Origin: an uncultured Muribaculaceae bacterium
Lineage (GTDB): Bacteria; Bacteroidota; Bacteroidia; Bacteroidales; Muribaculaceae
Direction: 5' to 3'
Length of the DNA stretch: 54,207 bases
Assembly (NCBI GenBank): GCA_910576935.1
Contig: CAJTKG010000018.1
Location: 1 to 54,207, forward strand
Positions within the stretch are counted from its first letter, which is position 1; each line of letters begins with the position of its first letter. Below the pieces are notes generated by a model, which made no database searches, was not told the DNA's origin, and worked only from the letters and a program-made list of their open reading frames with translations. Below, piece by piece: positions 6,831 to 16,095 of this stretch. A program made the translations under genes and the position numbers.

Positions 6831-8336
6831 ATGGCTGTAGATAATAAAAGGATTGCAAAGAACACTATTTTTATGTATATAAGGCTGATTATTACGATAC
6901 CATTGGCTTTTTATACATCTCGTGTTGTTCTTAGGCAACTTGGCGTTGATGACTATGGCATATATCAGGCTGTGGCAGGTCTTATAACAATGTTTGCTGT
7001 ATTGAGAACAGCTTTTGATTCAGCGACACAGCGTTACTACAATGTTGCACTTGCTAAAGATGATACTTTGTTATTGTCGCGTATGTTCAGCACAAGTCTG
7101 TTGATCCAATTTATTATGGTGTTGATACTTGTGGTTTTGATAGAAGTTTTTGGCATATGGTTTATAGAAAATGAGATGCAATATCCGATACATCGTAGCA
7201 CTGATGTTTATTTTGTGTTCCATACAACGGTTATTTCAGTCGGATTTTTGATAATCAACACTCCGTTTTCTGGAATGATCGTAGCTAAAGAGCATATGCA
7301 ATTTTATGCGTATTTGTCGGTTTTGGATGTTGCTCTAAGGCTTGGCCTTGTTTTCTTGCTTCTTTTTGCATCTTCTGACAAATTGAGATTATATGCGGTA
7401 TTCCAGATGTGTGTTCCTATATTATTGTGCTTATTGAACGTAATTTATTTCAAACATAATTTCAAGGAGGTAAAAATTATTCGTATCAGTAAACGCTTAA
7501 TCAAGGATATGACTGCATTCTCCGGTTGGGGACTTATCGGGAATATATGCTATTCGTTGGTAAATGAAGGCGTAAATCTATTGTTGAATGTCTTTGGAGG
7601 AGTTGTTGCAAATGCAGCCCGTGGTATAGCATATCAGGTTAGGGGTGTTCTTTCAAACATATTGACAACGACATTGATGCCGGTTCGTCCCCAAGCTACG
7701 CAATTATTTGTAAAGGGAGACTATAATGAATTTTGGAATCTTATGTACCGATATTCTAAAATATTGTTTATTCTATGTTCAATAATGGTTGTGCCAATTA
7801 TCATATATTCGGGTCATATTCTTGATCTTTGGCTTGGTTTTGTACCTGAGTATTCCAGTATATTTTTACAGATACTTATGGTTTATACACTTATACGTTC
7901 ATTTCATGAACCGATGGATGTCGTTTTTAAAGCTTCCGGACGCATGAAAGAATATCAATTGACAACAGTCGCAATATCAATAAGTACATTTATATTGGGT
8001 TGGATATTTCTTAAATGTGGCTTTCCTATATACACTCCGTTTATAATTTTCTGTTGCGTAGAGTCGATTCTGTTAGGAGCATTGATAGTATTGGCTCGTA
8101 AAGAGGGTATTATAATCGGGCAATACATATTATTAGTGATAAAGCCATGTGTAATTTATTTGACGCTATCGCTAAGTGTTTGTTTTTGTGTAAGTGCGAT
8201 TATAAATGTTTGGCTTGTGTCAATATCGGTCAATATAGTTTTATTATGTCTGTTGGCCTATTATGTAGGATTGAATAAAGGTGAAAGGAATTTAGTTAAA
8301 GAAAAACTATTATCTCGTTTCTCATGGAAAAAGTGA
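6831..8336 (+). CDS. wzx: Wzx-type oligosaccharide flippase (operon A)
   Basis: A 501-residue integral membrane protein with about 12-14 hydrophobic helices and an N-terminus typical of the polysaccharide transporter family in the MOP superfamily (RIAKNTIFMYIRLIITIPLAF, then VLRQLGVDDYGIYQAVAGL). Wzx proteins flip undecaprenyl-pyrophosphate-linked repeat units from the cytoplasmic to the periplasmic face. It overlaps the polymerase gene by 13 nt and is followed by glycosyltransferases, the normal Wzx/Wzy arrangement. A separate flippase of the same fold is in operon B. Confidence 0.88.
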   Translation: MAVDNKRIAKNTIFMYIRLIITIPLAFYTSRVVLRQLGVDDYGIYQAVAGLITMFAVLRTAFDSATQRYYNVALAKDDTLLLSRMFSTSLLIQFIMVLILVVLIEVFGIWFIENEMQYPIHRSTDVYFVFHTTVISVGFLIINTPFSGMIVAKEHMQFYAYLSVLDVALRLGLVFLLLFASSDKLRLYAVFQMCVPILLCLLNVIYFKHNFKEVKIIRISKRLIKDMTAFSGWGLIGNICYSLVNEGVNLLLNVFGGVVANAARGIAYQVRGVLSNILTTTLMPVRPQATQLFVKGDYNEFWNLMYRYSKILFILCSIMVVPIIIYSGHILDLWLGFVPEYSSIFLQILMVYTLIRSFHEPMDVVFKASGRMKEYQLTTVAISISTFILGWIFLKCGFPIYTPFIIFCCVESILLGALIVLARKEGIIIGQYILLVIKPCVIYLTLSLSVCFCVSAIINVWLVSISVNIVLLCLLAYYVGLNKGERNLVKEKLLSRFSWKK

Positions 8337-9562
8337 AATACGGATCTTCCAACAATGCTTTATTAATTGTGCTAATAGCCATATCGGCGATTGGCACGAC
8401 CATGAGTATTGGTCAATATGGCATGTTTCTACCACTTTTGGTGGTATTGATATATAAGTATTTTGAAGATAACAATAAAAGGATAAATAGAATTTCGGAC
8501 ATTGACATAAAATTGTATTTATCCTATGTAGCAATCTTTTTTATTTGCACACTGTTTAACGGTGATAGCAACAATGGACGTACGAGTTTGATTATCAATT
8601 ATATGGTCTGTGTGTTGATTTATATACTTATCTCAAAAGAGATTAGCAGTAGAAAGGTCATAGATCAAATAATCGATGTGTTATTATATGTCGGTGTGGC
8701 TAACTGTTTGCTGACAATTGCGCAATATCATAATATGCCATTTTCTTGGTCTATATGGTATTTCTTTAATGATGCGGCGACGGTCAAGCAAGCGTCAATG
8801 ATTGAGAATATGGGGGGAGGTGTTCAGATGTTGGGTAAATCTCAGTTATTTTGTCCCGGTATATTCCCATCGGCTGTATTGAATGGATACATAGTAGCGA
8901 CATTGAGTGTGTTTGGAATTTATAAATACTATGTATCTCGTAAGCGGTTTGAAATCATTAAAAGCATCTTGATTATTGGTGTCTTATTATACTCGGCTGT
9001 AATTATTCAGCAGAGAATGGCCTTTTTGCTGGTTATGTTGAGTTATGCAGCCATTATTTATACAAGGAACAAAATTCTTACGGTACTATTGATTCTGGTT
9101 GCTTTAGCATCATATCTGTTCTATGGAGATTTGAATATAAACGAGCAGCAGATTGGTCGACTGGCAAAGTTAAGTGACGGCTCGCGTGAGCAACTTTATA
9201 CAGAAGGATATAATTATGTATTGAACCATCTTTTATTTGGTGGACGTGTAGGATTTGCTGAAGCAAACCGACTGAGTGTTCATAACGTATTCCTCAATGC
9301 ATTTATGTACGGAGGTCTGTTCGGCGGCATTTTGATCATTGTGATTTATATGCGTATGTGCTATAGGTGTTTTGTCAAGATTATCGGGAGTTTTAAGGGA
9401 AAGCTCAATCAATCGGTGATATTGGCTTATGCTCTGTTGATATACAATCTTATAAGTCTGACACATAACAACTCATTGCTTACGGGAGATCCAATAATAT
9501 GGGTATTGTATGCATTGATGCTTATATCTGCTAAGCTGGAATATAATGAACAAAAAGCGTAG
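8324..9562 (+). CDS. wzy: Wzy-type O-antigen/capsule polymerase (operon A)
   Basis: A 412-residue membrane protein with about ten helices and a large periplasmic loop around residues 270-315 (IGRLAKLSDGSREQLYTEGY, then NRLSVHNVFLNAFMYGG). The late H-N-x-F-L-N pattern is typical of the Wzy_C/WaaL O-antigen ligase-polymerase group. It would polymerise flipped repeat units in the periplasm. Start and stop overlap both neighbours (13 nt with wzx, 17 nt with the next glycosyltransferase), so the three are translationally coupled. A ligase role is possible, but its place beside wzx favours polymerase. Confidence 0.82.
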   Translation: MEKVKYGSSNNALLIVLIAISAIGTTMSIGQYGMFLPLLVVLIYKYFEDNNKRINRISDIDIKLYLSYVAIFFICTLFNGDSNNGRTSLIINYMVCVLIYILISKEISSRKVIDQIIDVLLYVGVANCLLTIAQYHNMPFSWSIWYFFNDAATVKQASMIENMGGGVQMLGKSQLFCPGIFPSAVLNGYIVATLSVFGIYKYYVSRKRFEIIKSILIIGVLLYSAVIIQQRMAFLLVMLSYAAIIYTRNKILTVLLILVALASYLFYGDLNINEQQIGRLAKLSDGSREQLYTEGYNYVLNHLLFGGRVGFAEANRLSVHNVFLNAFMYGGLFGGILIIVIYMRMCYRCFVKIIGSFKGKLNQSVILAYALLIYNLISLTHNNSLLTGDPIIWVLYALMLISAKLEYNEQKA

Positions 9563-10622
9563 AGTAATTTTTTGGTCGACCGCGATAAGCGACCTGCTTG
9601 TCGGCCGAGGTAGCGTCGGAGGTATAAATGTACAGCTTTATTTATGGGCTAAAACGTTTAATGAAAACGGATGGGATGTTTATAGCTTTGACCTTTCAGA
9701 TGTATTTGAAAAAGAGGGAATACATTTTATAAAAGATAAAGATACACAAGGTCTGACAATGATATCCTATTGGCCCTTTGCCTTTAGGACACTAAAGAAA
9801 ACAGCACCTGATATCGTCATACTCAGAGGTGGTAAAAATCGTAATGCCTACCCTATAGCAGTTTGTTGTAGAATGCTTGGCATTAAATGTGTCTATATGG
9901 GGGGGAGCGATGTAGATCTTGACTTTGACGCCTCATCATTATCTGAACGGATTAATAAATATCTGTTTGCAAGGGGGATAAAAATGATACCATATATGGT
10001 GGCTCAAAATTCTTTTCAAGCCGACAGAATGCAATTATTCGGCAAAGATAAAATAGTGATTATTCCAAATATCTGGTCTGATACTATTTGTTCTGAAGCC
10101 AATAAACAATTTGACCCCGGATATTTTATATGGGTGGCGAATACGCGTCCGCTGAAACGGCCTGAGTGGGTGATCGAACTTGCCCGCAGAAATCCGTTAT
10201 CACGATTTGTCATGATCGGAGGCAATTCAGATAATCGGGTCTTTGCTGAATGTCAGGCAGCCGATAAAGAGCTTGCTAATTTATCATTCCTCGGGCCTAA
10301 GGATTTTAGCGAAGCCGATTCATATTTCGGTCGGGCAAAAGCATTTCTTTGTACATCTGAATTTGAAGGGTTTCCAAACACATTTCTTCAAGCATGGTGT
10401 CGCAGTGTCCCTGTGCTTAGTACGGTTAATCCTAACAATCTTATTACCGACAATAATCTTGGAGACGTATGTTTGTCACCGGATGATTTCGATCGCCAAA
10501 TAAAACGATATGAAAACGATAATGAATATGTCGATTGCAAAATCGAGGCGATCAAACGCTATTTTAGCAAAGGACATTCGCCATCTCAGGCCTATGATAA
10601 ACTGATAAAACTGACTCAATAA
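9546..10622 (+). CDS. GT4-family glycosyltransferase
   Basis: A 358-residue cytoplasmic or peripheral GT-B glycosyltransferase. The N-terminal domain carries a glycine-rich loop (GRGSVGGINVQ), and the C-terminal nucleotide-sugar domain has ANTRPLKRPEWVIELAR and FEGFPNTFLQAW. At the EX7E position the second acidic residue is Gln (E followed seven residues later by Q), a variant also seen at 13873-15021. It adds one sugar to the lipid-linked repeat unit; donor and linkage are unknown. It overlaps wzy, and its stop overlaps the next start by one base. Confidence 0.8.
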   Translation: MNKKRRVIFWSTAISDLLVGRGSVGGINVQLYLWAKTFNENGWDVYSFDLSDVFEKEGIHFIKDKDTQGLTMISYWPFAFRTLKKTAPDIVILRGGKNRNAYPIAVCCRMLGIKCVYMGGSDVDLDFDASSLSERINKYLFARGIKMIPYMVAQNSFQADRMQLFGKDKIVIIPNIWSDTICSEANKQFDPGYFIWVANTRPLKRPEWVIELARRNPLSRFVMIGGNSDNRVFAECQAADKELANLSFLGPKDFSEADSYFGRAKAFLCTSEFEGFPNTFLQAWCRSVPVLSTVNPNNLITDNNLGDVCLSPDDFDRQIKRYENDNEYVDCKIEAIKRYFSKGHSPSQAYDKLIKLTQ

Positions 10623-11689
10623 TGAAGCTCGTTTTTGTAACGGAGAATCTCGGATCAGGTGGGGCTGAGAGACAGTTGACGGGGCTTGCGGCGCTGTTGG
10701 CCGCTAAGGGGCACGACTGCACGGTGGCGACTTGGGTCGACAAGAATTTTTATGCCTCTTTTTTGGCCGAGAATAATGTACGGCATATACGGCTGAGACC
10801 CAACGGACGCTTCGACCGTGTGAAAAAGTTGGCGTCATTGTTCCGTCGCGAGCGTCCCGATGCAGTCATATCATTTTTACCTATGGCCAATGAGTCCGCT
10901 GCTTTGGCGTCGCTGCTCTCTCCGGTGAAACTTATTGTCTCGGAGCGCTCGTTTACCGTCAATTGGGGATTGCGCCGCCGGCTGACCAATCTTCTCTATC
11001 GTCGCGCCGCTTATGTTGTGGCAAATTCAGAGAACGAGGCTCGTAATATACGCCGCCATTGCCCTCGGTTGGCCGGCCGCACAATCGCGATACCCAATTA
11101 TGTCGATATCGACAGATTCAAACCTGTTGCAAATAAAAAATGGCGTCCCGACGGCAAAGTCAGATTTGTGGGCGTCGGACGCGTCATACCGTCGAAAAAT
11201 CTTTTAAATCTCGTCAAGGCGCTTGCTGTGGTCAAATCGCGAGGTATTGACTTTACGGTTGACTGGTATGGTGATACATACGATAAAGATTATCTGTCGC
11301 AGCTCGAGCATCTTGTCGGAGAGTTGCAACTCGCCGATAATTTCGCACTCAGAGGCGAATGCCTATCGATAGAGGATGCCTATCGCCAAGCCGACGTGAT
11401 GTGTATGCCATCGCTGCTCGAGGGCTATCCCAACGTGCTTGTCGAGGCTATGGCCTCGGGGCTGCCGGTGTTGGCTTCGAGAGTATGTGAGCATCCCTAT
11501 ATAGTTGAAGACGGAGTCAACGGTTATCTTTTCGATCCCTATGACGTCGATGCTATAGCCAATGCTATAATCAAGGCTGCCGAACTTGACGCTTCAAGCG
11601 CTGCCGCCATGTCGGTAGCAAACCGCCATAAAGTCGTTGAGAATAATTCAATAGAATCATTTTGTAAAAAATACATGTCAATCATATGA
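10622..11689 (+). CDS. GT4-family glycosyltransferase
   Basis: A 355-residue retaining GT-B enzyme. It starts MKLVFVTENLGSGGAERQLT, the canonical N-terminal loop of GT4 family members, and has a full EX7E motif in PSLLEGYPNVLVEAMASGLP. The FVGVGRVIPSKNL segment begins the C-terminal domain. Its GC content is visibly higher than that of its immediate upstream neighbours, hinting at a different origin. It overlaps the following acetyltransferase by 4 nt. Confidence 0.87.
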   Translation: MKLVFVTENLGSGGAERQLTGLAALLAAKGHDCTVATWVDKNFYASFLAENNVRHIRLRPNGRFDRVKKLASLFRRERPDAVISFLPMANESAALASLLSPVKLIVSERSFTVNWGLRRRLTNLLYRRAAYVVANSENEARNIRRHCPRLAGRTIAIPNYVDIDRFKPVANKKWRPDGKVRFVGVGRVIPSKNLLNLVKALAVVKSRGIDFTVDWYGDTYDKDYLSQLEHLVGELQLADNFALRGECLSIEDAYRQADVMCMPSLLEGYPNVLVEAMASGLPVLASRVCEHPYIVEDGVNGYLFDPYDVDAIANAIIKAAELDASSAAAMSVANRHKVVENNSIESFCKKYMSII

Positions 11690-12204
11690 GATACTTTTGG
11701 TTGATGCTATATCTTGGCGTCGCCCGCTGGTTACCGGCGACTGATAATGCGATTAAGATGTTTGCACCGATACGACGGTTTAGATCTTTCATAGGGGGAA
11801 AGTGCCTTGATAAGGTCGGGCGCAATGTCAACATCGAGAATGGCGCGAATTTCGGGACAGGGGTTGGAATTGTGCTTGGTGACAACTCGGGATTAGGAAT
11901 CAAATCAAAAGTACGGGGTCCACTTGAAATCGGACGCGATGTGATGATGGGGCCTGATGTTATCATCTTCACGTCTAATCACGAGACGACGCGCACCGAT
12001 ATACCGATGAGAGGACAAGGTGGAACGCAACCGCGCAAAGTTACTATAGAAGACGATGTGTGGATAGGAGCAAGGGTTATAATCTTGCCGGGTGTGACAA
12101 TCGGCCGCGGTAGCATCATCGCCGCAGGTGCCGTAGTTACAAAAGACGTGCCGTCGTTTTCGATTGTTGGCGGTGTTCCTGCGAAAGTTATTAAAAGTAG
12201 ATAA
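11686..12204 (+). CDS. Hexapeptide-repeat acetyltransferase (Maa/WcaF type)
   Basis: A 172-residue left-handed beta-helix enzyme. Repeats run from about residue 45 to the C-terminus (IENGANFGTGVGIVLGDNSG and onward), with SNHETTRTDIPM holding the conserved catalytic histidine of maltose O-acetyltransferase-like enzymes and the closing VTKDVPSFSIVGGVPAKVI. It should O-acetylate a sugar using acetyl-CoA. Coupled by a 4-nt overlap to the preceding glycosyltransferase, it may modify the sugar that enzyme adds. Confidence 0.85.
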   Translation: MRYFWLMLYLGVARWLPATDNAIKMFAPIRRFRSFIGGKCLDKVGRNVNIENGANFGTGVGIVLGDNSGLGIKSKVRGPLEIGRDVMMGPDVIIFTSNHETTRTDIPMRGQGGTQPRKVTIEDDVWIGARVIILPGVTIGRGSIIAAGAVVTKDVPSFSIVGGVPAKVIKSR

Positions 12205-12224
12205 TTGTCAATAGAATTTTGCTC

Positions 12225-13793
12225 ATGCAGCAACCGATATGTTTTAATCCAAATCGCGACAAAAGCGAAGTCGATGAATTTGCCGCTGCGACGTACGAGG
12301 AAAAACAAAAACAATATCTTGATTTTTTCCATAAGATCAAGATTACTTCATTTAGGCAACTTCACAATGTTGAGATTGTGTTTAACTCGCCCGTCGCAGT
12401 GATTACCGGCAGCAATCGTACAGGCAAAAGTTCGATAATGCAGGCTATCGGATGTAGTCATTTTATGTTTATGACCCGCAATCCTCTGACAGGTGAATAT
12501 GAACGTTCGCAATGGGGCAAGATGATGAGGTTTACTCACCACGATATACAGACAGAAGATTGGGAATACCGAGTGTCGTATTGGGAACATGGCGGCAACA
12601 CAATAACCAAGGCAGGTAAACGCAAAAGGGATACTAAAAAGTGGAACGGTGTAGCGAAAAAAGAGGGGCAGATTGGAACCCCGGGTCCGGGTATCGATGT
12701 AAACCCGCGAGCCCGAAAGGTTTTTTATATTGATCTTGAGCGCATAATGCCCGGACGCCATTTCCCGACCACTGTATATAACCGTGTAAGACGCAGCCCG
12801 AAATCAGTGCCGAACAGAATGGTTGATGCCTATTTGTCATATGTTCTCGAAAATTCATATTCGGTCGGCGCGGTCGGCAATATAGGTGAGAGATCGGTGT
12901 ATGCGTTTGATTGTAACAACCGGTACTCGAGTTTCAATACGGCATCGGGCGAAGACGTTCTCATACATTTGTTGAGAGACATTGTTGCAGCTCCAAAAAA
13001 TTCACTCATTCTTATAGAGGAAATCGAGGTTGGTCTACATCCCGAGATACAACGCCGTCTGATGGATCTGATTTATCGAGAGGCGCGTCATAATAAAAAA
13101 CAGTTTATAATCACGACGCATTCGCCCTCGATAATATCGGCGGTTGCACCACATTCGCGAATCTTGCTGTCGCGTAAACCCGACGGCGTGATAAATTGCC
13201 GGCAGAATGTAAGTCTCTGTCATGCACTGTCGTCGATGGATAATGAGTCATACCCATTGCTGTCGGTTTATGTCGAAGATGATATCTCACATTCACTGCT
13301 TCTTGAAACCCTTCGTGATCTACAGGCCTCAGAGCACAGAATCAACAAATTAGTGAGGATAATAGAGGTCGGCTCGGCCGATAAAACTTATAACTACTTT
13401 AAAAACCGACAGACAACAGACTGCCAAGACAAGCTTAATCGCGGATATGCATGTGTGCTTGACGGGGATCAGAAAGCACTGAAAGATCGGGTCGGCAATC
13501 CGCGGTATCCCGACGAGCCCTTGTTGTTTTTCCATGACTCAAACGAGGCGCCCGAGCGCATGCTTCTGCGTAATTATCTTGCCAATCATCCTAACGCAAG
13601 GCTTCAATATCATGTAGATGATGGCAATGCCCACAATCTGATGCAAAAAATGGTTGATGAAGGTCTTGCAATCAACGAGTCTGATGCTCTTGCAAAATGC
13701 ATTGCCGAATATAAAGCATCAGTCGCAGGCAGTGACTATTTCGGTCGTTTAAAGCAGTTTATTATCGATGCCTGCGACAACTTTTTGAGGTAG
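12225..13793 (+). CDS. OLD-like ATPase with TOPRIM-type C-terminal domain
   Basis: A 522-residue protein unrelated to sugar chemistry. The ABC/AAA ATPase half has Walker A GSNRTGKSS (62-70), a signature ASGE (240-243), Walker B LILIEEIEVGLHP (261-273) and the H-loop TTHS (297-300). The last third has an acidic YVEDD near 349-353 and VLDGDQ at 411-416, matching the E...DxD layout of TOPRIM nuclease domains in OLD-family proteins, several of which are anti-phage nucleases. I chose ATG 12225; a TTG lies two codons upstream. It sits between an acetyltransferase and a glycosyltransferase, with 76 bp after it, and is transcribed with the capsule. It could be an accessory defence gene or a passenger. 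Confidence 0.75.
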   Translation: MQQPICFNPNRDKSEVDEFAAATYEEKQKQYLDFFHKIKITSFRQLHNVEIVFNSPVAVITGSNRTGKSSIMQAIGCSHFMFMTRNPLTGEYERSQWGKMMRFTHHDIQTEDWEYRVSYWEHGGNTITKAGKRKRDTKKWNGVAKKEGQIGTPGPGIDVNPRARKVFYIDLERIMPGRHFPTTVYNRVRRSPKSVPNRMVDAYLSYVLENSYSVGAVGNIGERSVYAFDCNNRYSSFNTASGEDVLIHLLRDIVAAPKNSLILIEEIEVGLHPEIQRRLMDLIYREARHNKKQFIITTHSPSIISAVAPHSRILLSRKPDGVINCRQNVSLCHALSSMDNESYPLLSVYVEDDISHSLLLETLRDLQASEHRINKLVRIIEVGSADKTYNYFKNRQTTDCQDKLNRGYACVLDGDQKALKDRVGNPRYPDEPLLFFHDSNEAPERMLLRNYLANHPNARLQYHVDDGNAHNLMQKMVDEGLAINESDALAKCIAEYKASVAGSDYFGRLKQFIIDACDNFLR

Positions 13794-13872
13794 ATGTAAG
13801 TATCGGAGACGCAAAGCTATTGCGTGTTAAGAATAGCTGTATCAGTAACTGAAACTTCTAAAAATTATATAT

Positions 13873-15021
13873 ATGCGAATACTACTATTGAGTACCGGTG
13901 GTAAGATTGGTGGTGAAGAAACGTTTACACGCAATCTTGCCCTAAGTCTGCTTGATAAGGGACATTATGTAGAGGTTGCGGCCGGCGGCAATGTCCAGCA
14001 ATCAGATCTTGAAAAAAGAGGGATAAAGATATGTCCGATAGACATAACGGCGCGTAGGCCATTGGGCCTCAATAAGGCGGCTAAGAAATTGAGCAAGTAT
14101 GTAAACGATAATAATATTGATGTAGTACATGCTCAAGCAATCGGTCCGGCTATTATGGGCATTTGGGCAAAAAAATATCATGGGTGTAAAACTCCGTGGA
14201 TCTGGCATAATCACGGTATAACCGATTTCGCCTACAAACATATTGTGAGACATTTGAACGGATTGGACTGTATAGTAGCCAACTCGGATTATGTCAAAGA
14301 ATCACTTAAAGGACATGGAGTAAAACCGGAGGTGATTGTTCGCATACATAATGGAATTAATTTCGATGATTTTTATGTAACTCAGACTGATAGAGAAAAT
14401 AATCGGCATAAATTAGTTTCTGAATTGGGTATTCCGGGAAATGCGCGATGTATAGTATATGTCGGACGTCTGTCACCTGAAAAAGGTGTTGAGGTTTTAC
14501 TTCGGGCATTTGATATCTATGGATCTTCTCATCCTGAAGTTTATTGTGTTTTAGTTGGGGATGGAACGGAACGAAAAAGGCTTGAGAATCAAGTCGAGAG
14601 CAGTAAAACGGCAAGTCGGGTGAAATTCTTGGGTTTCCGAAGTGATATCAAAGAAATAGTTTCGGCGTGCGATACATTGGTTTTGCCGTCACATATAGAA
14701 ACATTCAGCCTTACGACATTGCAGGCATTTGCAAGTGGCACTCCATGTATCGGGTCAGACGTAGGTGGAACTCCTGAACAAATACTCGACAAATTCTCCG
14801 GCCGCATGTTTCCCGATAATGATGAAAAAGAGTTATGTCGGTGTCTCGAGGATATTATCGGCAATGAAGATCGGGCGTCATACTACTCTGCCAACGCTCA
14901 ACATTTAAGCCGTAACTATTTGAATATTGATCGAATGACGGATGATATTATAACTGTTTATAAAAATCTTATAATAAAAAATCGACAGAACTATGAAAGT
15001 TGCATTCCTTACAATGGGTAA
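13873..15021 (+). CDS. GT4-family glycosyltransferase
   Basis: A 382-residue GT-B enzyme. It begins MRILLLSTGGKIGGEETFTR, and the C-terminal domain shows VYVGRLSPEKGVEVLLRAF. The catalytic region LPSHIETFSLTTLQAFASG has Gln where EX7E has its second Glu. It is the first gene after the OLD-like insertion, with no strong promoter visible in the 79-bp gap. It overlaps the next glycosyltransferase gene by 29 nt, and the two are similar enough at the N-terminus (T-G-x-K/D-I-G-G) to be duplicates. Confidence 0.83.
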   Translation: MRILLLSTGGKIGGEETFTRNLALSLLDKGHYVEVAAGGNVQQSDLEKRGIKICPIDITARRPLGLNKAAKKLSKYVNDNNIDVVHAQAIGPAIMGIWAKKYHGCKTPWIWHNHGITDFAYKHIVRHLNGLDCIVANSDYVKESLKGHGVKPEVIVRIHNGINFDDFYVTQTDRENNRHKLVSELGIPGNARCIVYVGRLSPEKGVEVLLRAFDIYGSSHPEVYCVLVGDGTERKRLENQVESSKTASRVKFLGFRSDIKEIVSACDTLVLPSHIETFSLTTLQAFASGTPCIGSDVGGTPEQILDKFSGRMFPDNDEKELCRCLEDIIGNEDRASYYSANAQHLSRNYLNIDRMTDDIITVYKNLIIKNRQNYESCIPYNG

Positions 15022-16084
15022 AGATATAGGTGGTGCCAAACAAGATGTTATAACATTGTCTCAGCAGATTGCCGATATGGGACATGATGTATTTGTTATT
15101 TCAGCCCCCGGAGTGATGGATAAAGAACTTGCCGGAACAAAGGTTAAATTTATACCGGCAGAATTCTATACCCGTTCGCCCCTCGGACTTTATATGGCGT
15201 CGCGTACACTGCGAAAAATAGTAAAGGAAAACAATATAGAATTGGTGAATCCTCAGGGCTTTTTTACAGCTGCAATAGCCTGGATGATGAGCAAATTGCC
15301 GGGAGGTTGTAAAATTCCGGTTCTTACTACGATCCATATGTTTTCGTCTCTTACATACTATAAATATGCTTGGATGCTTAATATTTTTAGTAATCATATC
15401 GTGACGGAATCAAATTGCGAACGCGTTAGACTTGAGGGCGGTGGCGCCAAACGCGAAAAAATCACAGTGATCAATAATTCCGTAGATATGTATAAATTTT
15501 CACGTGATAATTCAAAAGCGGTGTTGCGTGATGAATATGGCTTGGATTCGTCTATTGTAGCATTTGGTTTAGTAGCACGTCTAAGTCCCGAAAAACGGCA
15601 TGCAGATTATATTGAAGCAGCAAAAATCCTTTATAAAAAAAATAAAAACACGCGTTTTTTTATAATAGGCGACGGCCCGACAATGAAGGAAATGCGAAAA
15701 AGAGCTGAGGGACATGATTTTATAATTTTCACGGGTATGCGTCGGGATATTCCCGACGTGCTACGTAGTCTCGATTGTTTTGTTCTGCCTTCAGAAGTTG
15801 AGTCTTTGCCTCTTTCTATCCGAGAGGCTATGAGTATGGAGCTACCTGTTGTTGTAACGGATGTCGGAGGTAATAGAGAGGTAGTGGCTGAAGGCATTAC
15901 GGGCATCCTTGTTCATCCACATAATCCTGTAGCATTGGCCAAAGCCATGGAAACTATTGCTGAAGATTCACAACTACGACAGAATATGGGAAAAAAGGCT
16001 CGCCGTTTCTGTGCTGATCGCTTTGATGCCCGAGATTGGGCAATATACACCAAAAACATGATGCAATTAGTTTTAAACCAATAA
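14993..16084 (+). CDS. GT4-family glycosyltransferase
   Basis: A 363-residue GT-B glycosyltransferase beginning MKVAFLTMGKDIGGAKQDV. It has VARLSPEKRHADYIEAAKIL at the start of the nucleotide-sugar domain and an intact EX7E in LPSEVESLPLSIREAMSM. It overlaps the preceding related gene by 29 nt and ends 11 nt before the flavoprotein start. It should transfer one sugar of repeat unit A; the donor is not predictable. Confidence 0.83.
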   Translation: MKVAFLTMGKDIGGAKQDVITLSQQIADMGHDVFVISAPGVMDKELAGTKVKFIPAEFYTRSPLGLYMASRTLRKIVKENNIELVNPQGFFTAAIAWMMSKLPGGCKIPVLTTIHMFSSLTYYKYAWMLNIFSNHIVTESNCERVRLEGGGAKREKITVINNSVDMYKFSRDNSKAVLRDEYGLDSSIVAFGLVARLSPEKRHADYIEAAKILYKKNKNTRFFIIGDGPTMKEMRKRAEGHDFIIFTGMRRDIPDVLRSLDCFVLPSEVESLPLSIREAMSMELPVVVTDVGGNREVVAEGITGILVHPHNPVALAKAMETIAEDSQLRQNMGKKARRFCADRFDARDWAIYTKNMMQLVLNQ

Positions 16085-16095
16085 CTATTAGAGGT

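Noticed and set aside
12225..13793. Retron or Gabija system around the OLD-like gene
   Set aside because: No reverse transcriptase, UvrD-like helicase or structured ncRNA is found beside it; neighbours are sugar genes.
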